Shown here piece by piece: positions 10,875-21,182 of a DNA stretch of 64,000 bases. Location: the NCBI GenBank assembly GCA_963971575.1, contig OZ020625.1, positions 15,663,646 to 15,727,645 of the forward strand. Direction: 5' to 3'. The stretch is from Liopterus haemorrhoidalis. Its lineage: Eukaryota > Arthropoda > Insecta > Coleoptera > Dytiscidae. Both the position numbers and the translations under genes were made by a program. The notes beneath the pieces were generated by a model. That model made no database searches. It was not told where the DNA came from and saw only the letters and a program-made list of their open reading frames with translations. Positions within the stretch are counted from its first letter, which is position 1; each line of letters starts with the position of its first letter.

Positions 10875-11101
10875 GCTTAACGTGGGTGTTGGAAACGTCA
10901 AAAAACTCCCGGGCTGAGGCAAGAATTTTAAACATTATATGCATGGTAGAAGATGGATACTTTCTTTTCCTGTGGGCCTTCATTTCTGATACTGATCATT
11001 CTCTACAAATATTGTTAATAACCTTGATACTAGATTTGATATTTAGCACTGTTATATGTGTGTACAACGAAAATTCTGACAGATTTAAAACATCATATTA
11101 A
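10875..11101 (+). CDS. terminal exon of the same probable membrane protein
   Basis: The acceptor is TTTGTCACAG at 10865-10874, and the first two bases complete the codon left by the donor at 8680. The exon encodes two more hydrophobic segments (ILNIICMVEDGYFLFLWAFI and LQILLITLILDLIFSTVI), so the two visible exons give three, and then stops at TAA 11099-11101. LINE-derived sequence begins within a few bases of the stop, so the native 3' UTR has been displaced. The fit of splice phase over a 2.2 kb intron is the main evidence for a real gene. Confidence 0.55.
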
Positions 11102-11109
11102 TATACTAT

Positions 11110-11330
11110 TAACTTCTGGCAATCTGCCAATCATAAATGGAACAATATTGGCGAACTCTTTGAACGATGTGATAATTACTCCTGAAATTGTAGCCGAAAA
11201 ATTGGAGCAACTAAGTATTTTTGTAGCACCTGGTCCTGATGAAATTCACCCTTCTATTCTTCAAAAATGTCACACTGTACTAGCAACCCCACTATCAATA
11301 ATTATGAAAAACTCTCTCAACTCGCACAAC
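11110..11330 (+). pseudogene. LINE reverse transcriptase fragment (CR1/Jockey-like, thumbless N-terminal part)
   Basis: The peptide contains APGPDEIHPSILQKC followed by LATPLSIIMKNSL, the stretch before the first RT catalytic block of CR1/Jockey LINEs. It begins right after the stop of the membrane-protein exon and ends at the Penelope-type inverted junction. About 75 codons remain. Confidence 0.75.
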
Positions 11331-11334
11331 TATC

Positions 11335-11428
11335 ACAACTATCTACAGCTGACCAGTTTCGGAATAAATTATTCCGAAACTGGTCAGCTGTAGATAATTG
11401 TGCTTTATTTTATGTCCGATACCCGAAA
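11335..11428. repeat. head-to-head pair of Penelope-like 3' ends (55-bp palindrome)
   Basis: A near-perfect palindrome is centred near 11368 with arms of 27 bp (TCTACAGCTGACCAGTTTCG). The right half continues as a TTTATGTCCGATACCCG segment matching the inverse of the Penelope end at 54905-54940. The junction joins two terminal pieces in opposite orientation, and the CTGATGA box of the 54.9 kb copy is missing. Confidence 0.6.
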
Positions 11429-11791
11429 AAAAAATTCAGTTCATATTTCAAACAGTTAGTACATGAATTAATGAGCTCTTAATAAATTTAAAAATATTTG
11501 TGTTAAAAACTAATATATATTGTTTAAATTTATATTAAATTGTGTATAAAATTTTAGTGCAAATTTTGTGATAAAATAATAGTTTATATCCTCACTATTA
11601 ATAACAAATATTTTAATTAAATAATAATTCAAACAGTTTTCCTAAATAAACACAACTTAACAAGTTTAAGTAAGTGTATATTTCAGTGACTATCAAAAGT
11701 CTTCGCAGTGATTTCAACATTTTTCCAGTCTTTTTTATCTGATTTTTTATTTACTCGTGTCTGTATATTATTGAATAAAGTGCTTATTAAA

Positions 11792-12772
11792 ATGAAGTGT
11801 CCAAAATGCAAACAAGAACTTTCTGAAACTCAAGACGTTAAAGATATTGTGACGTGCAAAGGTAAATGTAATAATTTTTTTCATTAATCATGTACGGATA
11901 TGAAAGACCTACGATCCACCAGAGGTCCTCATAGTGCCAACTGGAAATGTGGTTCTTGCCGCCCAAAGTCACAGTCCTCTAATGAAGATATTATTACCGA
12001 TATCACTCTAGGCGATAATTATAGTACTCATAACCAGGAACAGATTGATATGAAAAGTTCAATAGATCGCTTATCAGACACAATAAATAAAGTACTAACA
12101 GAAATGTCAAATATAAAATCTGCACAGACCAAACATCTGTAGAGTACTGTTGCAGTAAAATTGATGATTTTCAAAATAAAATGAGTCAGTGGGACGTACA
12201 TATCAAAGAAATACAAGACCTACGCCAGGAAAACACTTTATTAAAGAAAAAAATATCAACCATCGAAACTTCTCTTTCCGATCTCGAACAGAGATCTAGA
12301 ATTAACAACTTAGAAATTGCAGGCGTACCAGAGACTCCAAACGAGAACTTATTAAACTTGGTGAGTAATCTAGGCGATAAAATTGGCTGTCCAATAATTA
12401 TCAACGATATCGACGCTGTACATCGGGTATCTCACGTGGATCGACATACACAACGCCCAAAGAACATAATAATCCGTTTCGTTTCGAGATTGAAGAGAGA
12501 TGAAGTATTAGCGAAAGGACGTCAGCAACAGAAAAAAGGTTTTAGCTCGGCTGATCTTGGTTATAGACTTCAATATATTCAACTAAAATCTTCATTAATG
12601 AACATTTGTCCCCGCACAATAAATTATTATTAAGAAATGCTAAAATTAAAGCTAGCGAATTAAATTATAAATATGTCTGGGTAAGACACAGCAAAATATT
12701 TATTAGGAAAAATGATACGTCCCCAATAACTATAATTCTTAGAGAAGAAGATCTTTCTAAATTAGGTGCTTG
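11792..12772 (+). pseudogene. LINE ORF1: PHD-type zinc finger, coiled coil, baculovirus FP25K-like C-terminus (broken)
   Basis: It opens with a Cys-rich finger (MKCPKCKQEL ... WKCGSC). A coiled coil follows (QENTLLKKKISTIETSLSDL), then a segment with LEIAGVPE and DAVHRVSH, and a C-terminus with YKYVWVRHSKIFIRKND. The last two belong to the family that includes baculovirus FP25K-type proteins and many insect LINE ORF1s. In-frame stops lie near 11885 and 12140, and frameshifts near 12150 and 12605, so the RNA-binding chaperone protein cannot be made from this copy. The frames rejoin cleanly, which shows the decay is recent. Confidence 0.8.
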
Positions 12773-12820
12773 ATTCTTAAATCATTATTATTAATATTCG
12801 TATTTGTATAATCTGTATCG

Positions 12821-15670
12821 ATGTCTCCCTTAATGTACTATCAGAATGTGTGTGGTCTTAAAACAAAAACAACATATTTTTATAATAACCTTATTCAAAG
12901 TAATTATGATATAATTATGTTAACTGAAACATGGCTAAATGTTAATATTTTTGACAATGAACTGTTCGATAATAGATATTCAATCTATAGATGTGACCGA
13001 TTAAATTCAAACAAAAAAGACGGTGGTGGAGTCTTAGTAGCGATTTCAAAAAAATTAAATTCAAAACAAACAAATTATTCGCAAGGTGAATATGAATCTG
13101 TGTGGGTAACAGTTATAACAAATAATCACACCCAAACTAAACTGAACATTTGCTGCACTTATATTCCTCCAAATACAAAGAATCATATTTACGAAAAACA
13201 TTTTAATAATATTACTGACATGGTTATTTCTCACCCAAACGATTTATTTTTACTTGTAGGAGATTATAATCTGCCCAACCTAATATGGTCACCGTCACAA
13301 TCTTGCTTCATTATAGAAAATCCTAATAGCGCCACTGAAAAATTATTACAAAATATCATGTCTCTATGTGATTTAGAACAATTTAACGGCATCCGTAATA
13401 AAAATAACAAAATATTAGACTTGGTTCTTTCCAATAACACTATTGAAGTAAGCACTTGTAATCACCCACTCTCAAAAATCGACACGCATCACCCAGTATT
13501 AGAGTTAACCCTAGACTTGCAACATCTAAATATTTTAAACAAAAATTCAAACCATTATCTTAATTACCACAAGGCTGACTATGAGGGAATTATCTATACT
13601 TTATCTTCAATAAATTGGCAAGAAGAACTAAGTGATGACAAGGTAAATAATATGCTCGACCATTTTTATAAAATATTTTATAATATAATAGACAAATATG
13701 TACCATCAAAACTTAAAAAAGAGTCTAAATACCCTCACTGGTTCTCTACACCTCTCATAAAAGCTATTAAAGAAAAAATTAAGTATCATAAGAAATGGAA
13801 AATTTATAAAAATGAAGAATACTACAATACTTTTAATGTCTTACGTAAACGTGTAAAAATGTTGGTTACCGATTGTCATAATAAAAACATAAAAAATATC
13901 AAATTAAACATTAATACAAATCCTGTTTATTTCTGGAAACATGTCAAATCTAAAAAGAGTACTTCTTATATACCAAACCACATGTATTATAACAATATAC
14001 ACGCATCCAGTGGTGATGATATTTCTAATGTATTTGCTAACTTTTTTCAATCTGTTTATGTTAATAATAATTCAATTACGAATAAACAAAAAAACACTAC
14101 TAATGCTAATTGCGTTTCAAAAAGTCTGAATTTTATAAATGTATCACAAGAAACTATTTTATCTGTATTAAGTAGTTTAGACACTAATAAGACATCAGGT
14201 CCTGACAACAGTCATCCTATTTTTATTAAAACGTGTGCTTACTATTTAGTTGAACCTTTGGAAATAATTTTTAATACCTCTTTAAAAGAAGGTATATTCC
14301 CGGACATCTGGAAATGTACCTACATAACGCCTATTCATAAGAGCGGCGACAAGGAAAATATCAAAAATTACAGACCCATATCAAAATTATGTGCAATAGC
14401 CAAAGTATTTGAAAAGTGTCTCCTAGATAAATTAAATTATCATTTTGATAATATTATCATTCCAGAACAGCATGGTTTCGTTAAATCAAAATCCACTTTG
14501 TCAAATCTACTTACATTCACTGAATATGTAAATAAATGCTTTAGCAAGTTCCAACAAGTAGACACCGTCTATACTGATTTTTCGAAAGCTTTCGATAGAG
14601 TCAATCATGATATTCTCATTCAAAAACTATTCAACTGTGGAATCCACGGAACGCTACTTAGATGGCTCGACTCCTACATTCGAAACCGGATATTATCAGT
14701 GGTTGTTAACGGATTTAAATCTAGAAGTTATGAAGCCACTTCCGGTGTGCCTCAAGGGTCTCACCTGGGTCCTTTACTTTTTATTTGTTATATAAACGAT
14801 ATAGGTCAGGTTTTCGAAAACTGCGAATTTTTACTTTTTGCAGATGACCTTAAAATTTTTGAGAGTATCGACTCACAGGTAGATTGTCATTATTTGCAAA
14901 ATGACATGAATACATTTTATAAATATTGTGCCGAAAATTGTCTCTCCCTCAATGTGGATAAGTGCTATGCTATGACTTTTACAAGGAAACGTGATAGTAT
15001 ATTATATCCCTACAAATTAAATAACGTTACAATAAAAAAAGTTGATCTTACGAAAGATCTAGGTGTTATGTTAGATACTAAGCTTCGTTTCGATCCGCAC
15101 ATAGATTATATCATAAATAAATCTTATAGAATGCTAGGTTTTGTTTTAAGACAAAGTTTTAACTTCACCAATTCCAAAACACTGTTGACCCTGTACAACA
15201 GTCTTATTAGACCCAACCTGGAATACTGTACACCAATCTGGAATCCTTTGTACTATAAATATATTTACAGCATAGAGCAGATACAAATTAAATATATGAG
15301 GTATTTTGCTCGAAAACAAAACTTAACTTTCCATTCATCAACTTATCATTCATTTTTAAACGATTTAAATTACAGTACGCTTGAAACTAGAAGAACAAAA
15401 AATGATATGATCTTATTACATAAAATTATTAATAGTTTAATAGATGTTCAACCATTTATTTCAAATATAAACATATTAGTACCTCAAAGAAATACTAGAT
15501 CAAAAAATACATTTTACATTAATAACTGCAATACAAACTACTGTCAAAATTTACCTCTAAACCGATGCATGTCAGTCTTTAATGAGAAATTTAATGCTAT
15601 AGACATATTTAATGGTTCACTTCCAGAGTTTAAATCGAAAATGAATATTATGTTAAACATTACACGTTAA
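12821..15670 (+). CDS. LINE ORF2: AP endonuclease plus reverse transcriptase, intact (949 aa)
   Basis: Residues ~1-230 are an APE-type endonuclease with LTETWL, the GDYNLPN motif and a terminal HHPVLEL, where the usual S-D-H reads T-H-H. The reverse transcriptase covers about 470-740, with SGPDNSHP, NYRPIS, TDFSKAFDRVNH, SGVPQGSHLGP and the catalytic FADDLKIF, then LGVMLDTKLRF. A C-terminal tail of ~200 residues has no RNase H. Length is normal for CR1/Jockey ORF2. No stop or frameshift is present, unlike the adjacent ORF1. Change at the S-D-H motif could affect nicking activity. Confidence 0.92.
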   Translation: MSPLMYYQNVCGLKTKTTYFYNNLIQSNYDIIMLTETWLNVNIFDNELFDNRYSIYRCDRLNSNKKDGGGVLVAISKKLNSKQTNYSQGEYESVWVTVITNNHTQTKLNICCTYIPPNTKNHIYEKHFNNITDMVISHPNDLFLLVGDYNLPNLIWSPSQSCFIIENPNSATEKLLQNIMSLCDLEQFNGIRNKNNKILDLVLSNNTIEVSTCNHPLSKIDTHHPVLELTLDLQHLNILNKNSNHYLNYHKADYEGIIYTLSSINWQEELSDDKVNNMLDHFYKIFYNIIDKYVPSKLKKESKYPHWFSTPLIKAIKEKIKYHKKWKIYKNEEYYNTFNVLRKRVKMLVTDCHNKNIKNIKLNINTNPVYFWKHVKSKKSTSYIPNHMYYNNIHASSGDDISNVFANFFQSVYVNNNSITNKQKNTTNANCVSKSLNFINVSQETILSVLSSLDTNKTSGPDNSHPIFIKTCAYYLVEPLEIIFNTSLKEGIFPDIWKCTYITPIHKSGDKENIKNYRPISKLCAIAKVFEKCLLDKLNYHFDNIIIPEQHGFVKSKSTLSNLLTFTEYVNKCFSKFQQVDTVYTDFSKAFDRVNHDILIQKLFNCGIHGTLLRWLDSYIRNRILSVVVNGFKSRSYEATSGVPQGSHLGPLLFICYINDIGQVFENCEFLLFADDLKIFESIDSQVDCHYLQNDMNTFYKYCAENCLSLNVDKCYAMTFTRKRDSILYPYKLNNVTIKKVDLTKDLGVMLDTKLRFDPHIDYIINKSYRMLGFVLRQSFNFTNSKTLLTLYNSLIRPNLEYCTPIWNPLYYKYIYSIEQIQIKYMRYFARKQNLTFHSSTYHSFLNDLNYSTLETRRTKNDMILLHKIINSLIDVQPFISNINILVPQRNTRSKNTFYINNCNTNYCQNLPLNRCMSVFNEKFNAIDIFNGSLPEFKSKMNIMLNITR

Positions 15671-15845
15671 ATAAAATAAAATTGTTTCATATTGTTTTAT
15701 TATATTGTTATCATATTGTATATGTAATTATAACAACACATTTATTTATATCATCTGATACATTGTACTAATATTCTGTAGATATCTGTAATTGGCCATT
15801 CACTGGCTGTTGATGTCTTAAATAAATAAATAAAATAAATAAATA

Positions 15846-16840
15846 AACCTTTGCACTTTTACTCATTACGGACACAACCATCTCCACATCCACATTACTC
15901 CTAAATGTACATAGTTTGAAAACATGGTCATGAGACCTGGAAACAGGGGCCTAGGTTCAACTTGGGCTGTCGCACCAATGATAATGATGAATAAACGAGG
16001 TAATAAATTATTGCAAGCTGAGCTGGTTCAAAACTTTGGTTAAAATGTTGGTCCTACCACTCAATATTGCCACGAGCCGCCACTGCCCTAGTAACGTTCT
16101 TATAAATGTGTGTTAAAGAATTGAATAAAATTTTCTATGGAAGTAACAAGATATTGTTAAAATGCTTCGGCGAGCTACAGAGCCTATAGTGCCCTCAGAA
16201 TATTCTTTTTTGTTTTGGAGTTTGTGATGGTACAGCCACTGGTACCCCATATCATTTTTATTTTCATCTTATTTATATTATTTGGAATTATGAATTAAAA
16301 ACTTATTTAATACAATATTTAAACTTCAAGGTCATGACCGATATAACGGCGAGTAACGAGGGGTTGCCCGAGAGCCGCGTTTCTCAAGTGGTACACACAC
16401 AAAAAAACTACATTAGTAGAAGTCATAAACATTGACCGCAAGTTGTGATATTTATCTGTTCACCAATTGATATATTATTATATTTTTGTATCTGGGTCGT
16501 TAAACTTAAAATCCTTAGAAACTAATATTTGTAAAGTTACGACCTAAACATATCAAATGATCATTAATATGTCTGAGGAGTGAGAATTTGGTAAACATGT
16601 CTGTGATCTAGATTATGTACATGTTTTTATGAAAATTGGAGAGAGAGAAGACAAGTTCCTCGTCTAGAGTTTGGGTATATAATCTTGAGGTTTGAGAACA
16701 AAAGGAAGGCAGTTGACGGCACCTGCTGGTAGATTACTATTGACATCTGACACTACCGATAGAGGCGCTACTGCATTTTACATCATGGCTGACTTTGGTA
16801 GGATATTTTTGACAGGTTCAATGGTATCTTCATGTGATAT
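15846..16840. other. non-coding stretch, no feature recognised
   Basis: No long frame, splice-bounded exon or repeat end could be supported. A TAGAGGCGCT motif near 16760 precedes the THAP relic. Confidence 0.5.
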
Positions 16841-17086
16841 TTATTGAAACACACGGGAACACACTCTAAAATGGTCTTTAACTGTCTTTCCACTTCTAAC
16901 ATATTCCCATGCTTGTCTTCTATCCATAACTACACGTGCACACCACGTAAATTCAGAAACATGTTTTTTGCCACGTTTCGGAACACGATGAAAACTTAGG
17001 TCTCTATCACGACCTACATTTGCATTGCAAAGATAAACACAAGAATTCACGTTGCATTTAATTTTTTCTTGCAATTTTAAAGACAT
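16841..17086 (-). pseudogene. THAP-domain relic 1 (81 codons)
   Basis: The frame has Cys residues at CVYLC, the FHRVPK segment, a central Trp (QAWEYVRSGK) and ends RVCSRVFQ, the order and spacing of a THAP zinc-coordinating DNA-binding domain. The last position, normally His in C-x2-H, is Val here, so zinc binding is probably lost. It stands alone with no downstream coding exon. THAP domains start P-type and Kolobok-type transposases and many insect host proteins. Confidence 0.6.
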
Positions 17087-17212
17087 TTTTTTAAAAACTT
17101 GCTATGATAACAACAGTAAACAAACTCGACTATCCTACAACCGTCAGTTTCTCAGAATCTCACTAGAGGCGCTTCAGTTATTGTCAGTTGACAATATCGA
17201 TTATTATTGCTC

Positions 17213-17400
17213 TGCACCTACGACTAACTCATAGGCAGTGTGGAACTGTGGTACGTCCATGTTCGGCACGCTATGGGGAGAGACTTCCAGATATCCGCGC
17301 GCCCCGCATCATATTAACGTTTTCTCGCCTACTGCTAACTCATAGGTAGTGTGGAACTGTGGTACGCCCATGTTCGGCACGCTATTGGGAAAAACATCCA
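17213..17400. repeat. 1.6 copies of a 112-bp tandem repeat
   Basis: CTAACTCATAGG followed by AGTGTGGAACTGTGGTACG occurs at 17223 and again at 17335, and the match runs for about 75 bp each time. No coding capacity is seen. Confidence 0.75.
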
Positions 17401-19033
17401 GGTAATCCGGGGCCCTGCGCCGTTTCTCTACGATTCACAACCATAGAAAGCCACACATGCATCAAAGGGTTAACAGACCCCACCAAACTGTCCTCGCGGG
17501 TAGCAGACCCATCCGTCGAATGTAACCAAAGACATCATTATGCACATAAAGCTGCGGTTAGGTGGTTAAACTAAATCCACAGGTAACCGACCCGTCTTAA
17601 ATAAAAGAGCAACACTTTAGCGATTGCAAATAATAAAGGTATAAGCTCATAGTCAGCACTAGTGATCTTAAACAATGGTAAGCTCCATATCATGGCCACA
17701 TGGTTAGTTTGGAAGTGTATATTTCATACTATTATTTGAGTAGAAACTTACGTTACCACGGTATATGTGTTAATCCTAATTTACTTTACAGCAGTTGCAA
17801 TTAGATGTACAAACAAAACATGTCTGTAATATTTCTGAATGACTGGACCGTTAATAAACTATTTGATTTTAATGTGTCCCGGCGTTTCTTTGTAAATTCA
17901 CCAACCGTCAGTTTTCAGTACCGCTCTGTTTAAAAAAAAAAAAAAAAACAAAAAATAGTGCAAAGGTTTTATATTTTCAGTGGGGTCACCGGGTTCCAGT
18001 TCAGTTTTCAGGTTCTAATTTTTAATAAATTCGCACAACCACAATCAATCATTTTATTTGAAACGGTATAATAAATATTCTTTCTTTAAAAATACAATAA
18101 CAACAAAAGGCAGTTCTTCCACTTATATCCAATACTATTAAAATACTAACTAAAATTAAATTAATTGACTAAGGGACCAACATGGTCCATATTGTTAAGA
18201 AATAAAGGTCGTCCATTAAATATATAAGAGCGTATGATACAGATCTATGGACGGTGGGGTCAACGTAAGGTTCGATAAGCCATTGTATTCCTCCAAGTAA
18301 AGCACCCGCTACACTACGATCTCTCTTGTAGTCGGGCATTTTGAACCATTACCACGTGCTGAAGAACAAGAAATGGCAGATTAAAGGTAAGATGATCCAA
18401 AACCATGGACGGACAGATAGAGCAAGGGCAGCTGATGCGGATCGACAACCTGAAACGTAACAACTATGTACTTAAAACAACATTCCAGTCAGAGAAGAGT
18501 TATATACTAGTTATGTCTAGTGCCTAAGTCAAAAGACACACACTGCACTTGATGATAACAATAAATCTTTATTTGTGAAATGTAGTACATTTATCAAAGC
18601 GTCACATCTTACGTGTTTTTTTGCATTTAAAAACTGAATCACAGCGTGTACTTCGCAATCGGCAGGATTAGTAATGGACATGGCTGACATTCTGACTCCG
18701 CTAGCAACTTCAGACTGACTGACAACATTGGCAAATGATTAGAGAAGGCATTAATCGGTAAAACGACTGCAGGGATCGCTATGCGCGGATAAGATGCGCA
18801 AACGGTTCTTATTTAAAAAATTATCCTCGTAGAATTAAGTTTAGTTGCAACTGGTATCGCGCTTCTTAGACCATATAACAAGCGGCCACTGAATGAAATT
18901 CATTGGTTGTACCACATGTTGTCTGCTTTGCACAAAGTGAACTTCGTAACGGCGTAACCCAGAAGAGAGGTTATCACTGCTATTGATTGATACCATTCTG
19001 AAAGATTAAGGTAGTTAGACAATTTAAAAAATT
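17401..19033. other. non-coding stretch, no feature recognised
   Basis: It contains an A-run at 17932-17949 and mixed sequence of higher GC around 18240-18470. No exon or element end could be supported. Confidence 0.45.
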
Positions 19034-19945
19034 TATGTGGGAGTGTGAATATTCGCACATTTCAGAGTTTCGCAGGTATATAATAAGTGAAGGCGGTATG
19101 CTGACTGTGTAGGACAAATTTTACTTTGTAGTAATCACGGCAAAATGAACGATATTTTTAAAATAATTTATCATCTGTTAATCATATAATAAGACTGGTT
19201 ATTAAATTTACGCTCTTAAAAATGAAATACAACATTTGCCAAATATGACTAGAATGTTGACAAAATAATTTCAACATAATAAAAATACAGAAAAAAAAAA
19301 CAGAAAAAATAAAATTCACTCCGTACTCGAACTCGAAACCCTTCGTTTTCCAGCTCATTTTAGCAGTGCTCTAACCCATTGAGCTATCGCACGCTTTGCA
19401 TGTTAGTGTCTTACATTGGTATAACTTTTGTACTTTGTGAACCAAAAACCACAAAAAATGCGTTATTTTCCGAAAACATAATCTGATCAAAAATTCCTGT
19501 TGTACTATTTCGGTTCACACCAATATACATTACTTAGAATTTTTTTAGATTTTTAGTTTAAACCACCTGGGCTACAGGGTGTGGGACAAATTTTTTTTGC
19601 ACAATTTTGGCAAAAATCGCATCAAAATAATTTATTTTGCAAAAATAAAAATTTGATCGTTAATCCACGTATTAAGGGATTTCATTTGATACCCTACTCA
19701 GAATTTAAAAAAAATATTTTTGTTTTCGATGAGCACATATTAGTTTATATTTTTAGGGGGGTATGTTTTTTAGATGTTTTAGTATTTTTCCTATGTGCGG
19801 GTCAAAGAGTTGTATAAGCATGCCAAATTTCAACTCTCCAGGTTTAGCCGTTTGGCTACAATTTTTACCGAACAGACAGACAGACAGACAGACAGACGAC
19901 TAAATGACGGTATAAGGGTTTTTTGGTCATACCTACAAAACCCTA
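19034..19945 (+). mobile_element. ~1 kb TIR element, copy B, with tRNA-like insert
   Basis: Same unit as 6600-7646 and 35390-36460. It runs from a TGTGAATATTCGCACA hairpin and CAGAGTTTCGCAGGTAT to ACCTACAAAACCCTA, with (CAGA)n near 19876. A different tRNA-like segment occupies the internal site at 19321-19394. The inner left part is shorter than in copy C. Confidence 0.75.
19321..19394 (-). other. tRNA-like segment in copy B of the 1 kb TIR element
   Basis: On the minus strand it has a well-formed D-arm (TAGCTCAATGGGTTAGAGCA), an anticodon-like hairpin CTGCT/AGCTG with one mismatch, and a T-arm box TTCGAGTTCGAGT. This is the best tRNA-like of the three. The acceptor stem is weak, so function is doubtful. 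Confidence 0.6.
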
Positions 19946-20225
19946 AAAACACTGTCCATACATATAATTATTAATATGTTAATAAACACGTGTTCCAAAG
20001 TTTTTAAATGAATTTCTCTAAAATGCTTCAAGATATTTTAGTTTTCCTTTAATACTTAATACATAGTTGCATCTTAAACAAGAAACATCAATCAGTTTTC
20101 ATATTGACCACTTTTGGCCGTTATACATCTGAGTCTCTGCGGACACTCGTCAATAGAATTACGAAGGGTTTCTACAGGAAAGCCGCTAACTCCATCAGGG
20201 AGCGTTTCAGAATAACGATATTAGG

Positions 20226-21182
20226 ATGGCTCTTCTTAAGGCGCTTACAGATGGCGTGGCAAGTCACGCCCAATGTTTATATTCGTCTAGCTCCGCGGAT
20301 CGTGTATATGGGCAACAAGTCACAAATAACAGCCAACGTACGCTGAGCTTGACACTGACCAACGTTCGCTTCCGAGGCGGTATTTTTATCACAAGTCAAA
20401 GGAGTTTGACCAACATCGGTACAGACTTGTATATGCATGTTAGTACCGTACACACGACGTGCACACATTTGTCATCAGGTAGGTATGATCTTTTAAATAA
20501 AATAAGTGACCTATTGCCATCTTGTGTTGAGAAGCAAATTAATAATTTTAAAATTAACGACGAAATCATACCTGATGAAATAGTTTTTAATCATGTTGAC
20601 GTGACAAAGTCTCCGCCCAACTCTGACGGACAGACGAAAACTTACTTGTCAACATCGGTCAAAACGGTTTGTAAACAAACGACAGCTGATAATATCAAAA
20701 TAAATACAAGCATTAAAAACAAAAACAACCGTTCTACGAGGAACAGAATGAAAAGAAATGTGGAACAAGTCAGTTCGGATGTTACTCAACTAGGAAACCT
20801 ACACACACAAGGACCAAATTCTGTTAACCAACCCGAAAAAGACGGCTGGGAAATAGTAACAAAGAGAAATAGACGCAAAAACAACAAGCGCATTATAGGC
20901 TGTGGTGATATTGATAATCTTAGAGTGAAAAAAGCATTTCTCTTCGTATCTCGACTCCGTCCGGACACCACTGAAGGTAACCTGCAAAAAGCTATTCAAC
21001 AATTTTGTCCAGAAGCAGAATGCATCAAGGAGATCTCCAAGTATCCGCAACACTACAGCTCCTTTAAAGTCATAATACATGAGACAAGTCTAGAGACAAT
21101 TTTAGACGCAAAGAAATGGCCACGAGGAGTATACGTATCCCGTTATTTTCGGAAGAAACCATCAAATCAAACAAAAAGTTAG
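20226..21182 (+). CDS. LINE ORF1 with RRM-like C-terminal domain (318 aa frame)
   Basis: The C-terminal ~90 residues (KKAFLFVSRLRPDTTEGNL, CIKEISKYPQHYSSFKVII, LPRGVYVSRYF-like end) look like the nucleic-acid-binding fold of LINE ORF1 proteins. The same stretch is conserved at 61974-62236. A basic region (KRNRRKNNKRII) precedes it. The N-terminal ~100 residues are less certain, and the true start could be downstream. The frame is intact. The product would coat element RNA. Confidence 0.7.
   Translation: MALLKALTDGVASHAQCLYSSSSADRVYGQQVTNNSQRTLSLTLTNVRFRGGIFITSQRSLTNIGTDLYMHVSTVHTTCTHLSSGRYDLLNKISDLLPSCVEKQINNFKINDEIIPDEIVFNHVDVTKSPPNSDGQTKTYLSTSVKTVCKQTTADNIKINTSIKNKNNRSTRNRMKRNVEQVSSDVTQLGNLHTQGPNSVNQPEKDGWEIVTKRNRRKNNKRIIGCGDIDNLRVKKAFLFVSRLRPDTTEGNLQKAIQQFCPEAECIKEISKYPQHYSSFKVIIHETSLETILDAKKWPRGVYVSRYFRKKPSNQTKS

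Larger units (their letters stand above)
11650..15845 (+). mobile_element. CR1/Jockey-group LINE, near full length, with intact ORF2
   Basis: It has a leader, a PHD plus coiled-coil plus FP-type ORF1, a complete endonuclease/RT ORF2 starting 48 bp after the ORF1 stop, a short 3' UTR and a (TAAA)n tail at 15820-15845. The 5' boundary is not sharp by eye. Copying would be by target-primed reverse transcription. Clade placement is from motif style only. Confidence 0.85.
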
